From Mesorhizobium sp. (GTDB lineage: Bacteria > Pseudomonadota > Alphaproteobacteria > Rhizobiales > Rhizobiaceae): a stretch of 64,000 nt of DNA. Below are positions 9,660 through 17,706 of this stretch, piece after piece. The notes under the pieces were generated by a model that searched no databases, had not been told where the DNA came from, and was given only the letters and a program-made list of their open reading frames with translations. The DNA lies in contig JAHBYX010000003.1 of assembly GCA_019635735.1 (NCBI GenBank), forward strand, positions 434,001 to 498,000. The letters are read 5' to 3'. The position numbers were made by a program, and so were the translations under genes. How positions within the stretch are numbered: the stretch's first letter is position 1; the number at the start of each line of letters is the position of its first letter.

Positions 9660-11095
9660 TCTTCCAGGACATGGCCGCCTACCGGGCGGCGAGCCATACG
9701 CCGCGCGTCGCCATCATCGGCGGCGGCGTCGCCGGCATCACGATCGCCCGCAAGCTCGATGCCCGGGGCATCCCGTGCGTGCTCTTCGAGGCGGGCGGCG
9801 AGGATATCACCGAGGAGTCGCAGGACTTCTACAGGGGTAGCACGGTCGGCGACCAGTATTTCGATCTCGACGTGACGCGCCTGCGTTATCTCGGCGGATC
9901 GTCCAACCACTGGGCGGGCTGGTGTCGCGTGCTCGATGCCTACGATTTCGAGTCCAGGTCCTACATTCCCCATTCCGGCTGGCCGATCCGTCGTGCCGAC
10001 ATCGAGCCCTTTCTCGACGAGACGCGCGCCATCCTCGGCCTGCGCGAATTCAAGGCGACGTATCCCCTCACCGACAATTTCGGCCGGATGGACCTGATCA
10101 AGAGCGACGCGGTGCGCTTCGGCACGCAGTTCCGGGGCGAGCTGGAAGCAAGCCGCAACGTCGCGGTCGTGCTCAACACGACGGTCCTCGAACTCGCCGG
10201 CGACGGAAAGGCGGTTACGGGGGCGAAGCTCTTCTCGGCAGGCGCGCCGGCCGGCGATTTCACGGCACCCTATTTCGTGGTCGCGACCGGCGGGCTCGAG
10301 AACTCGCGCCTGCTCCTGTGGTCGAACGCGCAGTCGAATGGCGCGGTGGTGCCGAACGCGAAGGCGCTTGGCCGCTACTGGATGGAGCACCCGATGTACT
10401 GGGCCGGCAACGCCTTCATCACTAACCAGGACGCGCTGGAGTTCGACGACGAGGGCGAGTGCTTCATGATCCCGACGCCGCCGGCCATGGCGGAGCGCGG
10501 CGTCGCGAATTTCCATATCCAGCTCGAGACCATGCCCTATCACGGCACCAAGCAGCTGATCGCCGAGATGGCGTGCTACGCCCCGCGTTTCACGGAATGG
10601 GTCTCGAGCGCGATCGGCATGCACCTGCAGTGCAGCGCCCGCGTCCATATCGACTGGGAGCAGCCTCCGGTCGAATCCAACCATATCGCGCTTTCGGCCA
10701 CCGAGCGCGATGCGGCCGGCGTGCCGCGCATGGAGCTTCACTGGAAGAAGGGCGACCTCGACCGCAGGACGCTCGTCGAAGGCATGCGCATGTTCGGCGA
10801 AGACATCGCGCTCAAGGATATCGGCCGCCTCCACATCAGCGACTGGGTGCTGAACGGCGAGGACTACCCGAGCGACATGGAACTCGCCGGCAACCACCAC
10901 ATGGGCGGAACGCGCATGGGCACCGATCCGGCCACCAGCGTCGTCGACGCCAATAGCCGCGTGCACGGCATGGAGAACCTCTACGTCGCCGGATCGTCGG
11001 TCTTCGCGACGGCGGGCCAATGCACGCCGACCACGACCATCACCGCGCTGTCGCTCAGGCTGGGGGATCATCTAGGCCGGACCGTCGCATCCTGA
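9656..11095 (+). CDS. GMC-family FAD-dependent oxidoreductase
   Basis: The 479-residue flavoprotein has an N-terminal Rossmann motif (VAIIGGGVAGITIARKLDA, residues about 16-34), the segment LRYLGGSSNHWAGWCR, and the C-terminal GMC region NHHMGGTRMG...ENLYVAGSSVF with the catalytic histidine pair region. Such enzymes oxidise alcohols or sugars, often passing electrons to a quinone or cytochrome. It lacks its own signal peptide but is coupled to the small twin-arginine gene in front. Substrate unknown. Confidence 0.88.
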   Translation: MIFQDMAAYRAASHTPRVAIIGGGVAGITIARKLDARGIPCVLFEAGGEDITEESQDFYRGSTVGDQYFDLDVTRLRYLGGSSNHWAGWCRVLDAYDFESRSYIPHSGWPIRRADIEPFLDETRAILGLREFKATYPLTDNFGRMDLIKSDAVRFGTQFRGELEASRNVAVVLNTTVLELAGDGKAVTGAKLFSAGAPAGDFTAPYFVVATGGLENSRLLLWSNAQSNGAVVPNAKALGRYWMEHPMYWAGNAFITNQDALEFDDEGECFMIPTPPAMAERGVANFHIQLETMPYHGTKQLIAEMACYAPRFTEWVSSAIGMHLQCSARVHIDWEQPPVESNHIALSATERDAAGVPRMELHWKKGDLDRRTLVEGMRMFGEDIALKDIGRLHISDWVLNGEDYPSDMELAGNHHMGGTRMGTDPATSVVDANSRVHGMENLYVAGSSVFATAGQCTPTTTITALSLRLGDHLGRTVAS

Positions 11096-11137
11096 CGGAC
11101 GCCGACACGGCGGGCGTCCGATTGACGCCCGCGCGGG

Positions 11138-11971
11138 TCAGATGGTGGCGGGGTCGAGCGCCGGCGCGTCCTTCCACCGCCGAGCGATGCGGACCAGATC
11201 CCCTGCGTCGAACGCATCGCGTAGCGCGTCGAAGGACGGCAGCACGAAATAGGCGCGCTGGAACTTGTCGATCTCGTACGTCGTGCGCATCACCGTTTCG
11301 ATATCGAACGGGACATGATGCGCATCCGGGCTCTCGACGGCGAACCGCAACTCGGTGAACGACGACATCAGCCCGGCGCCAAAGGCCTTGAGCGGCTGGC
11401 CGGGTTCCCGCATCAGCCCGTATTCGGCGGTATACCAGTAGAGCCGCGTGATCATCTCCGCGCCGCCTGCGGCAATGACCTTCTCGGCCGTCCTGCCGTA
11501 CATCTGCATGAAATCGGCGAAGACGGGCTGGGTCAGTATCGGGACGTGCCCGAAGAAGTCGTGGAACATGTCCGGCTCGACGATGTAGTCGAGTTCTTCG
11601 GGACTGCGCAGCCAGTTGGTCACCGGAAAGCGACGGTTGGCGAGATGGTCGAAGAACGGCGCCGCGGGGATGAGTCCTGGAACGGCGACGATTTCCCAAC
11701 CGGTCAGGCGGCGAAGCGCGTCACTCACCTCGTCGAAATCCGGAATCCGCTCCAGCAGGCCCAGCGCGGCCACGCCGTCGAGATAGGAGCGGTGCGCCAG
11801 GCGTTCAGTGAGCTTCGTCTGACGGTCGCAGAGTCTCCGCCAGACCTGCTGCGCCGCTTCGCTGTAGTCGTAGGACTGCTCGACCGTGAAATCCGACCGG
11901 CAGCGCGAATAGTCGCCGCGCAGCCCCTGTTCGGCGCATTCGCGCGCATAATCCTGGACGCTGATCTCCAT
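11138..11971 (-). CDS. phhA: Phenylalanine 4-monooxygenase
   Basis: This enzyme hydroxylates phenylalanine to tyrosine with tetrahydropterin and O2. The 277-residue protein keeps the 2-His-1-carboxylate iron site: His137 and His142 in EPDMFHDFFGHVP and Glu183 in YWYTAEYGL. The length fits monomeric bacterial enzymes. I chose ATG 11971 (MEISVQDYARE) because GGAGGAG lies 5-11 nt before it; the longer frame upstream is unlike the family. It is divergent from an Lrp/AsnC gene, a common arrangement in which the regulator senses an aromatic amino acid and activates phhA. Confidence 0.94.
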   Translation of the reverse strand: MEISVQDYARECAEQGLRGDYSRCRSDFTVEQSYDYSEAAQQVWRRLCDRQTKLTERLAHRSYLDGVAALGLLERIPDFDEVSDALRRLTGWEIVAVPGLIPAAPFFDHLANRRFPVTNWLRSPEELDYIVEPDMFHDFFGHVPILTQPVFADFMQMYGRTAEKVIAAGGAEMITRLYWYTAEYGLMREPGQPLKAFGAGLMSSFTELRFAVESPDAHHVPFDIETVMRTTYEIDKFQRAYFVLPSFDALRDAFDAGDLVRIARRWKDAPALDPATI

Positions 11972-12052
11972 TGTCACTCCTCCGGCAAATGGCTTCGCCG
12001 GTATCGTAACGCGCAGCCTGGAGGTTTTTCGGCTTCGATCGTCGATCCATTC

Positions 12053-12084
12053 GAATTTTTGAGGCAGTATCACTCCGAAAATTC
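12053..12084. promoter_or_regulatory. Candidate Lrp operator between phhA and the Lrp gene
   Basis: An inverted repeat GAATTTT (12053-12059) and AAAATTC (12078-12084) lies in the 128-nt space between the divergent phhA and Lrp-type genes, in locally AT-rich DNA. Symmetric AT-rich sites are typical of Lrp/AsnC regulators. It sits close enough to both starts for autoregulation and control of phhA. Confidence 0.5.
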
Positions 12085-12099
12085 AGGATTGGAGTGGTT

Positions 12100-12576
12100 A
12101 TGCCTCGCTTCGACGAATTCGAGATCAGAATGCTGGAGGTGCTCCAGGACGACGGACGCAAGCGGATATCGGACCTCGCGCCGGAGATCGGACTGTCGGC
12201 GACGCCCTGCGCACGCCGTTTCGACGCGCTTCAGGAAAGCGGCGTCATCAAGGGCTTCATGGCGAGGATCGACCGTCGCGCCGTGGGGCTCGCGGTCGAA
12301 GTGTTCATCCAGGTCAGGTTAACGAGCCACAGCGACGATTCGCCGGAGCGTTTCATCGCGGCGGTCGAGCGGATGGACGAAGTCTCGTCATGCTGGACCA
12401 TGACCGGCGAGCACGATTTCCTCATGCACGTCATGGTGCCGTCGGTCGACGACCTCAACGATTTCGTGATGCAACGGCTGATGCGGCTGAAAGGCGTACG
12501 CGACGTTCACACGCAACTTGTGCTGCAGAACATCAAGGGACCCGGCAAGGTGCCGCTGGCGCATTTGCGGAGGTAA
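12100..12576 (+). CDS. Lrp/AsnC family transcriptional regulator
   Basis: The 158-residue protein has an N-terminal winged helix-turn-helix (FEIRMLEVLQDDGRKRISDLA...GLSATPCARRF) and a C-terminal RAM/ligand-binding ferredoxin-like domain (VFIQVRL...CWTMTGEHDFLMHVMVP). I chose ATG 12100, with GGAG 5 nt upstream, over a GTG two codons earlier. Its divergent neighbour phhA suggests that it controls phenylalanine/tyrosine catabolism. Confidence 0.92.
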   Translation: MPRFDEFEIRMLEVLQDDGRKRISDLAPEIGLSATPCARRFDALQESGVIKGFMARIDRRAVGLAVEVFIQVRLTSHSDDSPERFIAAVERMDEVSSCWTMTGEHDFLMHVMVPSVDDLNDFVMQRLMRLKGVRDVHTQLVLQNIKGPGKVPLAHLRR

Positions 12577-12586
12577 CGGCGGGAAT

Positions 12587-12856
12587 CTAGGCGACTTCCT
12601 TCGAGGGCCGCGGTTTCGTCATGTCGCCCCGTCCGGCCAGCAGGCCCTCGACGGAGATGTCCTCGTCGAGTTCCTCCCAATGGAGCCCGCGCGTCGAAAG
12701 CCTGACGTTCGCGCGCTGCTCATCCGTGGCCGACAACAGGCGGGGAAACCATACAAGGGGCGCGCCGAGCGTGCGACCGTCCGAGAGGTCGACCCAGAGG
12801 CTGTCTTCGTCGCACCATGCCTTAGTCGGCCTGACCAAAGAATTCGTTCCAGACAT
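12587..12856 (-). CDS. DUF2442 domain protein
   Basis: The 89-residue protein has the DUF2442 core (DSLWVDLSDGRTLGAPLVWFPRLLSAT, then NVRLSTRGLHWEELDEDISVEGLLAG). DUF2442 genes usually follow a DUF4160 gene in toxin-antitoxin-like two-gene units. Here the upstream DUF4160 gene survives only as a 3' fragment whose end overlaps this gene's start, so the gene is an orphan of a decayed module. Function unknown. Confidence 0.85.
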   Translation of the reverse strand: MSGTNSLVRPTKAWCDEDSLWVDLSDGRTLGAPLVWFPRLLSATDEQRANVRLSTRGLHWEELDEDISVEGLLAGRGDMTKPRPSKEVA

Positions 12857-12968
12857 TGGTTATGTGCTGCCTGCGATTGGTGACGAGTTCGGTTAGATCT
12901 CTGAGTGTCCGCGCGTTGAAGCCGTCATTGTAAGCGACAACCACGTCGGGCCAAAGCCAAAACCTCTC
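12822..12968 (-). pseudogene. DUF4160 gene remnant (3' part only)
   Basis: Reading the minus strand from about 12968 gives RFWLWPDVVVAYNDGFNAR and ends NVWNEFFGQAD with a TAA at 12822-12824. This is the C-terminal half of a DUF4160 protein (the usual KFWLxP...GFxxR...WNEFF pattern). An in-frame stop lies at 12978-12980 and the 5' half is missing; the break coincides with the edge of a palindromic repeat (12976-13088). The fragment overlaps the DUF2442 start by 35 nt, as in intact pairs. Confidence 0.75.
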
Positions 12969-12975
12969 TGATTGG

Positions 12976-13088
12976 CGTCACCCTCGGGCTTGTCCCGAGG
13001 GTCTGCAGCGTCCGCTAGGTCGCTCATGCGGCTTGGCGGCTACTTGTCTATGTCGGCAGATGCTCGGGACAAGCCCGAGCATGACGGC
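12976..13088. repeat. Palindromic intergenic repeat, first copy
   Basis: Two imperfect inverted arms of about 32 nt enclose about 50 nt of spacer. Each arm is itself a small hairpin (CCTCGGGCTTGTCCCGAGG on the left, TGCTCGGGACAAGCCCGAGCA on the right minus its last base). A related element lies at 24525-24657. Elements built on 'CTCGGGCTTGTCCCGAG' are abundant between genes in Rhizobiales. It abuts the truncated DUF4160 gene. Confidence 0.75.
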
Positions 13089-13141
13089 GAGAATGTAGTG
13101 GTTGCCCTCGCCCGCGGTGGCTGAAGACGAGCGGCATCGCA

Positions 13142-14038
13142 CTACGGCACGATCAGCGTGCCCGCGCCGTGCTGGGTGAACAGTTCGAGCAGCACCGCAT
13201 GCGGCGTCTTGCCGTTGAGGATGACGACGCCCTCGACGCCGCGCTCGATCGCCTCGATGCAGGTCTCGACCTTCGGGATCATGCCGCCCGAGATCGTGCC
13301 GTCGCGGATCAGCGCCTTGGCCTGGGCGACCGTCAGTTCGGCGATCACGTTCCTGTCCTTGTCCATGACGCCCGGAACGTCGGTCAGGAACAGCAGGCGC
13401 GTCGCGTTCAGCGCCCCCGCGATGGCGCCGGCGAACGTGTCGGCATTGATGTTGTAAGTGTGGCCGTCGCGGCCGGGCGCCACAGGCGCCAGAACCGGGA
13501 TCATCTCGGAGCGGGCCAGGAGGTCGAGCAGGGTGCGGTCGACCTCGACCGGTTCGCCGACGAAGCCGAGGTCGAGCACGCGCTCGATGTTCGAATCCGG
13601 GTCGATCATCGTCTTCCTGGCCTTCTCGGCGAAGACCATGTTGCCGTCCTTGCCGCAGAGCCCGATCGCCCATTCGCCCTCGGCGTTGATGAGCGCGACG
13701 ATCTCCTTGTTGATCGAGCCGGCGAGCACCATCTCGACGATCTCGACCGTCTTCTGGTCGGTGACGCGCAGGCCGCCCTCGAACTTCGATTCGATGCCCA
13801 TCTTGGCGAGCATCGCGCCGATCTGCGGCCCGCCGCCGTGGACGACGATGGGGTTGACGCCCGACTGCTTGAGCAGCGCGATGTCGCGGGCGAAAGCCTG
13901 GCCAAGCGCGGCGTCGCCCATGGCGTGGCCGCCATATTTCACCACCACCGTCTTGTTCTCGTAGCGCTGCATGTAGGGCAGCGCATTGGACAGCAGGCGC
14001 GCCTGCATCTCGGCGATTTCGGCAGTGTCGGTCGTCAT
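13142..14038 (-). CDS. argB: Acetylglutamate kinase
   Basis: This enzyme phosphorylates N-acetyl-L-glutamate in arginine biosynthesis. The 298-residue protein has the amino acid kinase motifs [10 protein letters not shown] (residues about 31-40), [34 protein letters not shown], and [15 protein letters not shown] near the nucleotide site. Length and motifs are fully family-typical. The ATG at 14038 gives [24 protein letters not shown]. It stands alone between an amidase gene and a repeat. Confidence 0.96.
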   Translation of the reverse strand: MTTDTAEIAEMQARLLSNALPYMQRYENKTVVVKYGGHAMGDAALGQAFARDIALLKQSGVNPIVVHGGGPQIGAMLAKMGIESKFEGGLRVTDQKTVEIVEMVLAGSINKEIVALINAEGEWAIGLCGKDGNMVFAEKARKTMIDPDSNIERVLDLGFVGEPVEVDRTLLDLLARSEMIPVLAPVAPGRDGHTYNINADTFAGAIAGALNATRLLFLTDVPGVMDKDRNVIAELTVAQAKALIRDGTISGGMIPKVETCIEAIERGVEGVVILNGKTPHAVLLELFTQHGAGTLIVP

Positions 14039-14134
14039 GCTGATGTCCCGGCTGGAATGGTCGGCGGCGTCTTAGCGCATGTTTGCGACGGGTTCAAAGC
14101 GTGCGGCACGGAAACTTCCGCCGTGTCGAACGGC

Positions 14135-15631
14135 TCACCCCGGCACATGGAACGGCGCGCGGCGCTTGTCCCAGCCCGAGATCTTCTCCAGCTGCCCGGC
14201 GAGGGAGTAGAGCGTCTCCTCGTCGCCCGGGCGCCCCGCAGCCTGGATGCCGAGCGGCAGGCCGGCTGAGGTGACGTGCACCGGAAGGGCGATGGAGGGC
14301 TGGCCTGTGACGTTCTGGATCGCCGGCCAGTGGGTGAACCATAGGCTCTTGTCCAGAAGCTGGCCGAAGAATTGCGGGAACCTGAGCAGCCAGGTGAGCC
14401 GCAGCTTGTCCAGCATGTTCTCGATGAACTCGTCGGCGCCCTTCGGGTCCATCGAGCCGACGGCGAGCGGCGGGTGCGCGATGACCGGCATCAGAACGGC
14501 GTCGAAGCGAGCCGTGTCGGTGATGATCCGCCGCGACGCCGCGTGCAGGCGCTCAAGCGCGGCATAGGTCTCGCCAGCAGAGAGAAGCTCGCCATACCGC
14601 GCCAGCACCCGCGACGCGCGCTCGACGTCGCCCGAGATGTCGCGGCCGACGCGCACGCGCTCCATGCGCAGGAGCCCGGCAATGGACGAACAGACACTGC
14701 CGGCGAAATCGGTCATGAAGGCGCGGTCGACGCCGGGTAGGTCGACCTCCTCGACCGAGTGGCCGCCTTCCCTGGCGAGCGCCTCCGCCGCGTCGAGCGC
14801 GGCAAGGGTTTCTTTCGATATCTCCAGCCCGAGCGGCGAGCCGCGATAGACGGCGAGTTGCAGCCTGACCGGATCGCGCGCGGCGGCGGCGGCGAACGTG
14901 CCCTTGGGCGGCCGCGCGGCATAGGGCGCCAGCGGATCGGGACCGTGCGTCAGGTCGAGCAGCGTGGCGCTGTCGCGCACCGTGCGGCTCACCGCATGGT
15001 CGACGACGAAGCCGTACCAGCTTTCCGTGACCAGCGGCGACAGCGGCACGCGGCCGCGCGAGGTCTTCATGCCGACGAGGCCGGTGCAGGCGGAAGGAAC
15101 GCGGATCGAGCCGCCGCCGTCCGAGGCATGGGCTGCCGCCACCACGCCGGCGGCGACGATCGAGGACGACCCTCCGGACGAGCCGCCCGTCGTGTGGCCG
15201 GTGTTCCACGGATTGCGGGTGATGCCGAAGGCGGCCGATTCCGTCATCAGCCGCAGGCCGTATTCCGGAGAGGTGGTCGTCGCGATCGGGATCAGGCCGG
15301 CGGCGCGATAGCGTTCGGTGAGCACGGAATCGAAATCGGGCACGAACACCGGCGCGCGGCTGCCGGAATGGGTGGCGATTCCCTTCTGGGCGATGCCGAG
15401 ATCCTTGATGGCAAACGGCACGCCGGCGAGAGGCGCGCCGCGGTCCACCGATTTCGCCGCCGCCCGCGCCTGCTCGTATGTCTTCTCCGCGACACAGTTG
15501 ATCTGCGGGTTGACCCTCTCCAGCCGCGCGATCGCCGCCTCGACGAGTTCGGATGGCGAGATCTCGCCCTTCCGCACCAGATCGGCCTGCCCGACCGCGT
15601 CGTATTCCCACAGGACCTGTTCGGCCGTCAT
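14135..15631 (-). CDS. Amidase-signature family hydrolase
   Basis: The 498-residue protein has the amidase-signature triad: Lys76 in GVPFAIKDLGI, the cis-serine in GGSSGGSSS (residues 149-157) and nucleophile Ser175 in DGGGSIRVPSACTG. It hydrolyses an amide bond of unknown substrate. It is not GatA, because it lacks the gatCAB context and GatA-specific regions. I placed the start at ATG 15631 (MTAEQVLWEYD), since the open frame further upstream is antisense to the sigma-factor gene. The two genes are divergent. Confidence 0.9.
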   Translation of the reverse strand: MTAEQVLWEYDAVGQADLVRKGEISPSELVEAAIARLERVNPQINCVAEKTYEQARAAAKSVDRGAPLAGVPFAIKDLGIAQKGIATHSGSRAPVFVPDFDSVLTERYRAAGLIPIATTTSPEYGLRLMTESAAFGITRNPWNTGHTTGGSSGGSSSIVAAGVVAAAHASDGGGSIRVPSACTGLVGMKTSRGRVPLSPLVTESWYGFVVDHAVSRTVRDSATLLDLTHGPDPLAPYAARPPKGTFAAAAARDPVRLQLAVYRGSPLGLEISKETLAALDAAEALAREGGHSVEEVDLPGVDRAFMTDFAGSVCSSIAGLLRMERVRVGRDISGDVERASRVLARYGELLSAGETYAALERLHAASRRIITDTARFDAVLMPVIAHPPLAVGSMDPKGADEFIENMLDKLRLTWLLRFPQFFGQLLDKSLWFTHWPAIQNVTGQPSIALPVHVTSAGLPLGIQAAGRPGDEETLYSLAGQLEKISGWDKRRAPFHVPG

Positions 15632-15760
15632 GTCGCGTCCCCCTCGCTTTCGCAGGACGCTATCGGCGGCGCGCCGCTTTGGCAATGAAGGCACGGGACT
15701 GGTGGTGGATCCGCGCATCTTGCCGTTGCAAACGCCGCCCAAAGCCCTAACTTGGCCGCG

Positions 15761-16300
15761 ATGACGCCGCAGGACATTACCAAACTGATCGTGCGCACCT
15801 CGATGAAGGATCGCGCCGCGTTCGATCTGCTCTACAGGCAGACGAGCGCGAAACTCTTCGGCGTCTGCCTGCGTGTCTTGAACGACCGGACGGAGGCCGA
15901 AGAGGCGCTGCAGGAGGTCTTCGTCAAGATATGGACGAAAGCCGACCGTTTCGCCGTTTCCGACCTCAGCCCGATCTCCTGGCTGGTGGCGGTGGCGCGC
16001 AACCATTCGATCGACCGCATCCGGCAGCGGCGGCGCCCGGCGGCGGACCTGGACGAGGCGCTGGACGTCGCCGATCCGACGCCCGGACCGGAGGCGCTGG
16101 CGGTGGCCGGTGGCGAGCGCGAGAGGATATATTCCTGCCTCGAGGAACTGGATGAGGACAAGGCGGCCGCGGTGCGCGGCGCCTATATCAGCGGCGAAAG
16201 CTACGCGGACCTTGCTGAGAGGTACAAGGTTCCGCTGAACACGATGCGGACCTGGCTGCGGCGCAGCCTGTTGAAACTCAGGGAATGCCTGGAGCGATGA
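15761..16300 (+). CDS. ECF-type RNA polymerase sigma factor
   Basis: The 179-residue protein has sigma region 2 (FDLLYRQTSAKLFGVCLRVL...AEEALQEVFVKIWTKADRF...SWLVAVARNHSIDRIR) and region 4 (YISGESYADLAERYKVPLNTMRTWLRRSL). ATG 15761 follows a TTG three codons earlier. The last codons overlap the next gene, an anti-sigma factor, by 4 nt (ATGA), the standard operon for SigK/RskA-type pairs. Confidence 0.94.
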   Translation: MTPQDITKLIVRTSMKDRAAFDLLYRQTSAKLFGVCLRVLNDRTEAEEALQEVFVKIWTKADRFAVSDLSPISWLVAVARNHSIDRIRQRRRPAADLDEALDVADPTPGPEALAVAGGERERIYSCLEELDEDKAAAVRGAYISGESYADLAERYKVPLNTMRTWLRRSLLKLRECLER

Positions 16301-17019
16301 ACGGCACCGAAGACAGCGAGAGAGGACTCGGAGGCGACGACGCCGTCGCCGCCGAATACGTTCTCGGCGCGCTCGATTCCGACGAGCGGGCCGCCGCCGC
16401 GCGCCGCGTCGACGCCGACGCCGCCTTCGCGCAGCTCGTCGACCGCTGGGAAGTCACGCTTGCCCCGATGGCCAGCGCCTACGGCTCCGTCGAACCTCCC
16501 GCCTCCGTCAAGCAGGCGATCGACCGCCGCCTGTTCGCGAGCACCGCCGCGCGGACGGTGGAGAAAGCCGGCATCTGGTCGAGCCTCGCCTTCTGGCGCG
16601 GGCTGACGGTCGCGGCCTTCGCCGCGCTGGCGCTCTACATCGCGGTGCCGCTGCTTTCGCCGCCGCCTCCGGCCGCACCCGCCGAGCGGCTGGTCGCCTC
16701 GCTCGCGCCGCAGCAGAGCGACGTGCACTATTTCGTCGTCTACGACGCGAGGACGAAGGATATCGGCCTGTCACACGTCACTGGCGCCCGTGCCCCGGAC
16801 CGCGATTTCGAGCTTTGGGTGATCGAGAAAAACCAGTCGCCCCGCTCGCTCGGCGTCATCCCCGTCGGGTCGAACGTGCATCTCGCCGTGTCGCAGGAGA
16901 TCCAGGATAAGATCGCCTCGGGCGCCATCTTCGCCATCACCATGGAACCCAAGGGCGGCTCCGCCACCGGAGCGCCGACCGGACCGGTCGTCGCGTCAGG
17001 CGACCTGAGGGATATCTGA
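16297..17019 (+). CDS. Anti-sigma factor, RskA/ChrR-like C-terminal domain
   Basis: The 240-residue protein has an N-terminal cytoplasmic zinc-free anti-sigma segment (AAEYVLGALDSDERAAAARRV, about residues 18-40), one transmembrane helix (about residues 105-125, LTVAAFAALALYIAVPLLS) and a periplasmic RskA domain (FELWVIEKNQSPRSLGVIPVG). It should hold the ECF sigma factor at the membrane until regulated proteolysis releases it. The start at 16297 overlaps the sigma stop by 4 nt. Confidence 0.92.
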   Translation: MNGTEDSERGLGGDDAVAAEYVLGALDSDERAAAARRVDADAAFAQLVDRWEVTLAPMASAYGSVEPPASVKQAIDRRLFASTAARTVEKAGIWSSLAFWRGLTVAAFAALALYIAVPLLSPPPPAAPAERLVASLAPQQSDVHYFVVYDARTKDIGLSHVTGARAPDRDFELWVIEKNQSPRSLGVIPVGSNVHLAVSQEIQDKIASGAIFAITMEPKGGSATGAPTGPVVASGDLRDI

Positions 17020-17046
17020 GCCGACAGCATTCGTGTTTGAATAGTC

Positions 17047-17071
17047 GTAATACATGTGCTACGTGTACTAC
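17047..17071. promoter_or_regulatory. Operator-like palindrome of the toxin-antitoxin unit
   Basis: The 25-nt sequence is nearly symmetric about 17059: GTA-TACA-GT on the left is mirrored by AC-TGTA-TAC on the right, with three mismatched pairs. It lies directly in front of the ATG at 17072, and it covers an earlier in-frame ATG at 17054. Ribbon-helix-helix antitoxins bind such sites to repress their own operon, which favours 17072 as the true start. Confidence 0.55.
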
Positions 17072-17305
17072 ATGGCTACCTCCGCAATGAAGAACATCAG
17101 CCTCCGTCTGGACGAAGACGTCAAAGCGCGCTGGGATGCGCTTTCCAGGCGGCACGGATTGAACTCCAGCAAGCTCATGCGCGACGCGATCGTCGAACGC
17201 CTCGAGGAACTTGAGGATTTCTACGCGGTCCAGGCACGACTGGCCTCACCGTTCACACCTGTCTCCAACGAACAGGTCTGGAAAGAGCTTGGCGATCAGG
17301 ATTGA
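17072..17305 (+). CDS. RelB/DinJ-type ribbon-helix-helix antitoxin
   Basis: The 77-residue protein has the ribbon-helix-helix DNA-binding fold (MKNISLRLDEDVKARWDALS...GLNSSKLMRDAIVERLEEL) and a C-terminal tail ending NEQVWKELGDQD that would wrap the toxin. It overlaps the downstream RelE/ParE-like gene by 17 nt, so the two are translated together. An in-frame ATG at 17054 would add six residues but lies inside the putative operator. Confidence 0.85.
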   Translation: MATSAMKNISLRLDEDVKARWDALSRRHGLNSSKLMRDAIVERLEELEDFYAVQARLASPFTPVSNEQVWKELGDQD

Positions 17306-17591
17306 GTGGCACCCTGCTGCCGTAGAGGATCTTCGCCAGATCGGCCTGTCTGATCGAAGTCGAATCCGCAAGGCGATAGACCAGCTCTCGCAGCTCGACG
17401 ATGCCCGACAACGGTTACTCCCCTACTCAGCTTCTTTGAAAGGGTATTGGAAACTGCGGGGCGGCGACTACAGGCTGGTTTGCCGACTGACCGTACACGA
17501 TGGACGGGAGGTCTTGATCGTCCTCGTCGCCCATAGAAGCGTCGTCTATTCGCCCCGCTGGGAACGCACAATCCACGACCGCGGTCACTAA
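17289..17591 (+). CDS. RelE/ParE-family toxin
   Basis: The 100-residue protein has the RelE/ParE fold pattern: IEWHPAAVEDLRQI near the N-terminus, KGYWKLRGGDYRLVCRLT in the middle and LIVLVAHRSVVYSP at the C-terminus. RelE members cleave ribosome-bound mRNA and ParE members attack gyrase; the sequence alone does not decide which. Translation most likely starts at TTG 17289, inside the antitoxin frame, because no ATG or GTG precedes the conserved first strand. Confidence 0.82.
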   Translation: MAIRIEWHPAAVEDLRQIGLSDRSRIRKAIDQLSQLDDARQRLLPYSASLKGYWKLRGGDYRLVCRLTVHDGREVLIVLVAHRSVVYSPRWERTIHDRGH

Positions 17592-17706
17592 TCTCGTTCA
17601 CACCACCGTGACAACGGCTTGATCGAACCGACCGAAACTCTCCCCGCTGCCCTGCCGTAGCTCCCGCATTCCCCACGAGAGGGGAGCAACCAAGGAGAGT
17701 CACGCA

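Noticed and set aside
9473..11071. 532-residue minus-strand frame opposite the GMC oxidoreductase
   Set aside because: Typical high-GC shadow frame, Arg/Ala/Asp-rich with no motif; the plus strand has clear FAD and GMC motifs.
13575..13600. tRNA-like TTCGAATCC segment
   Set aside because: It lies inside argB in frame and no cloverleaf can be drawn around it.
15632..16006. N-terminal extension of the amidase
   Set aside because: It overlaps the sigma-factor gene on the other strand and its translation is unlike amidases; ATG 15631 starts a family-typical N-terminus.
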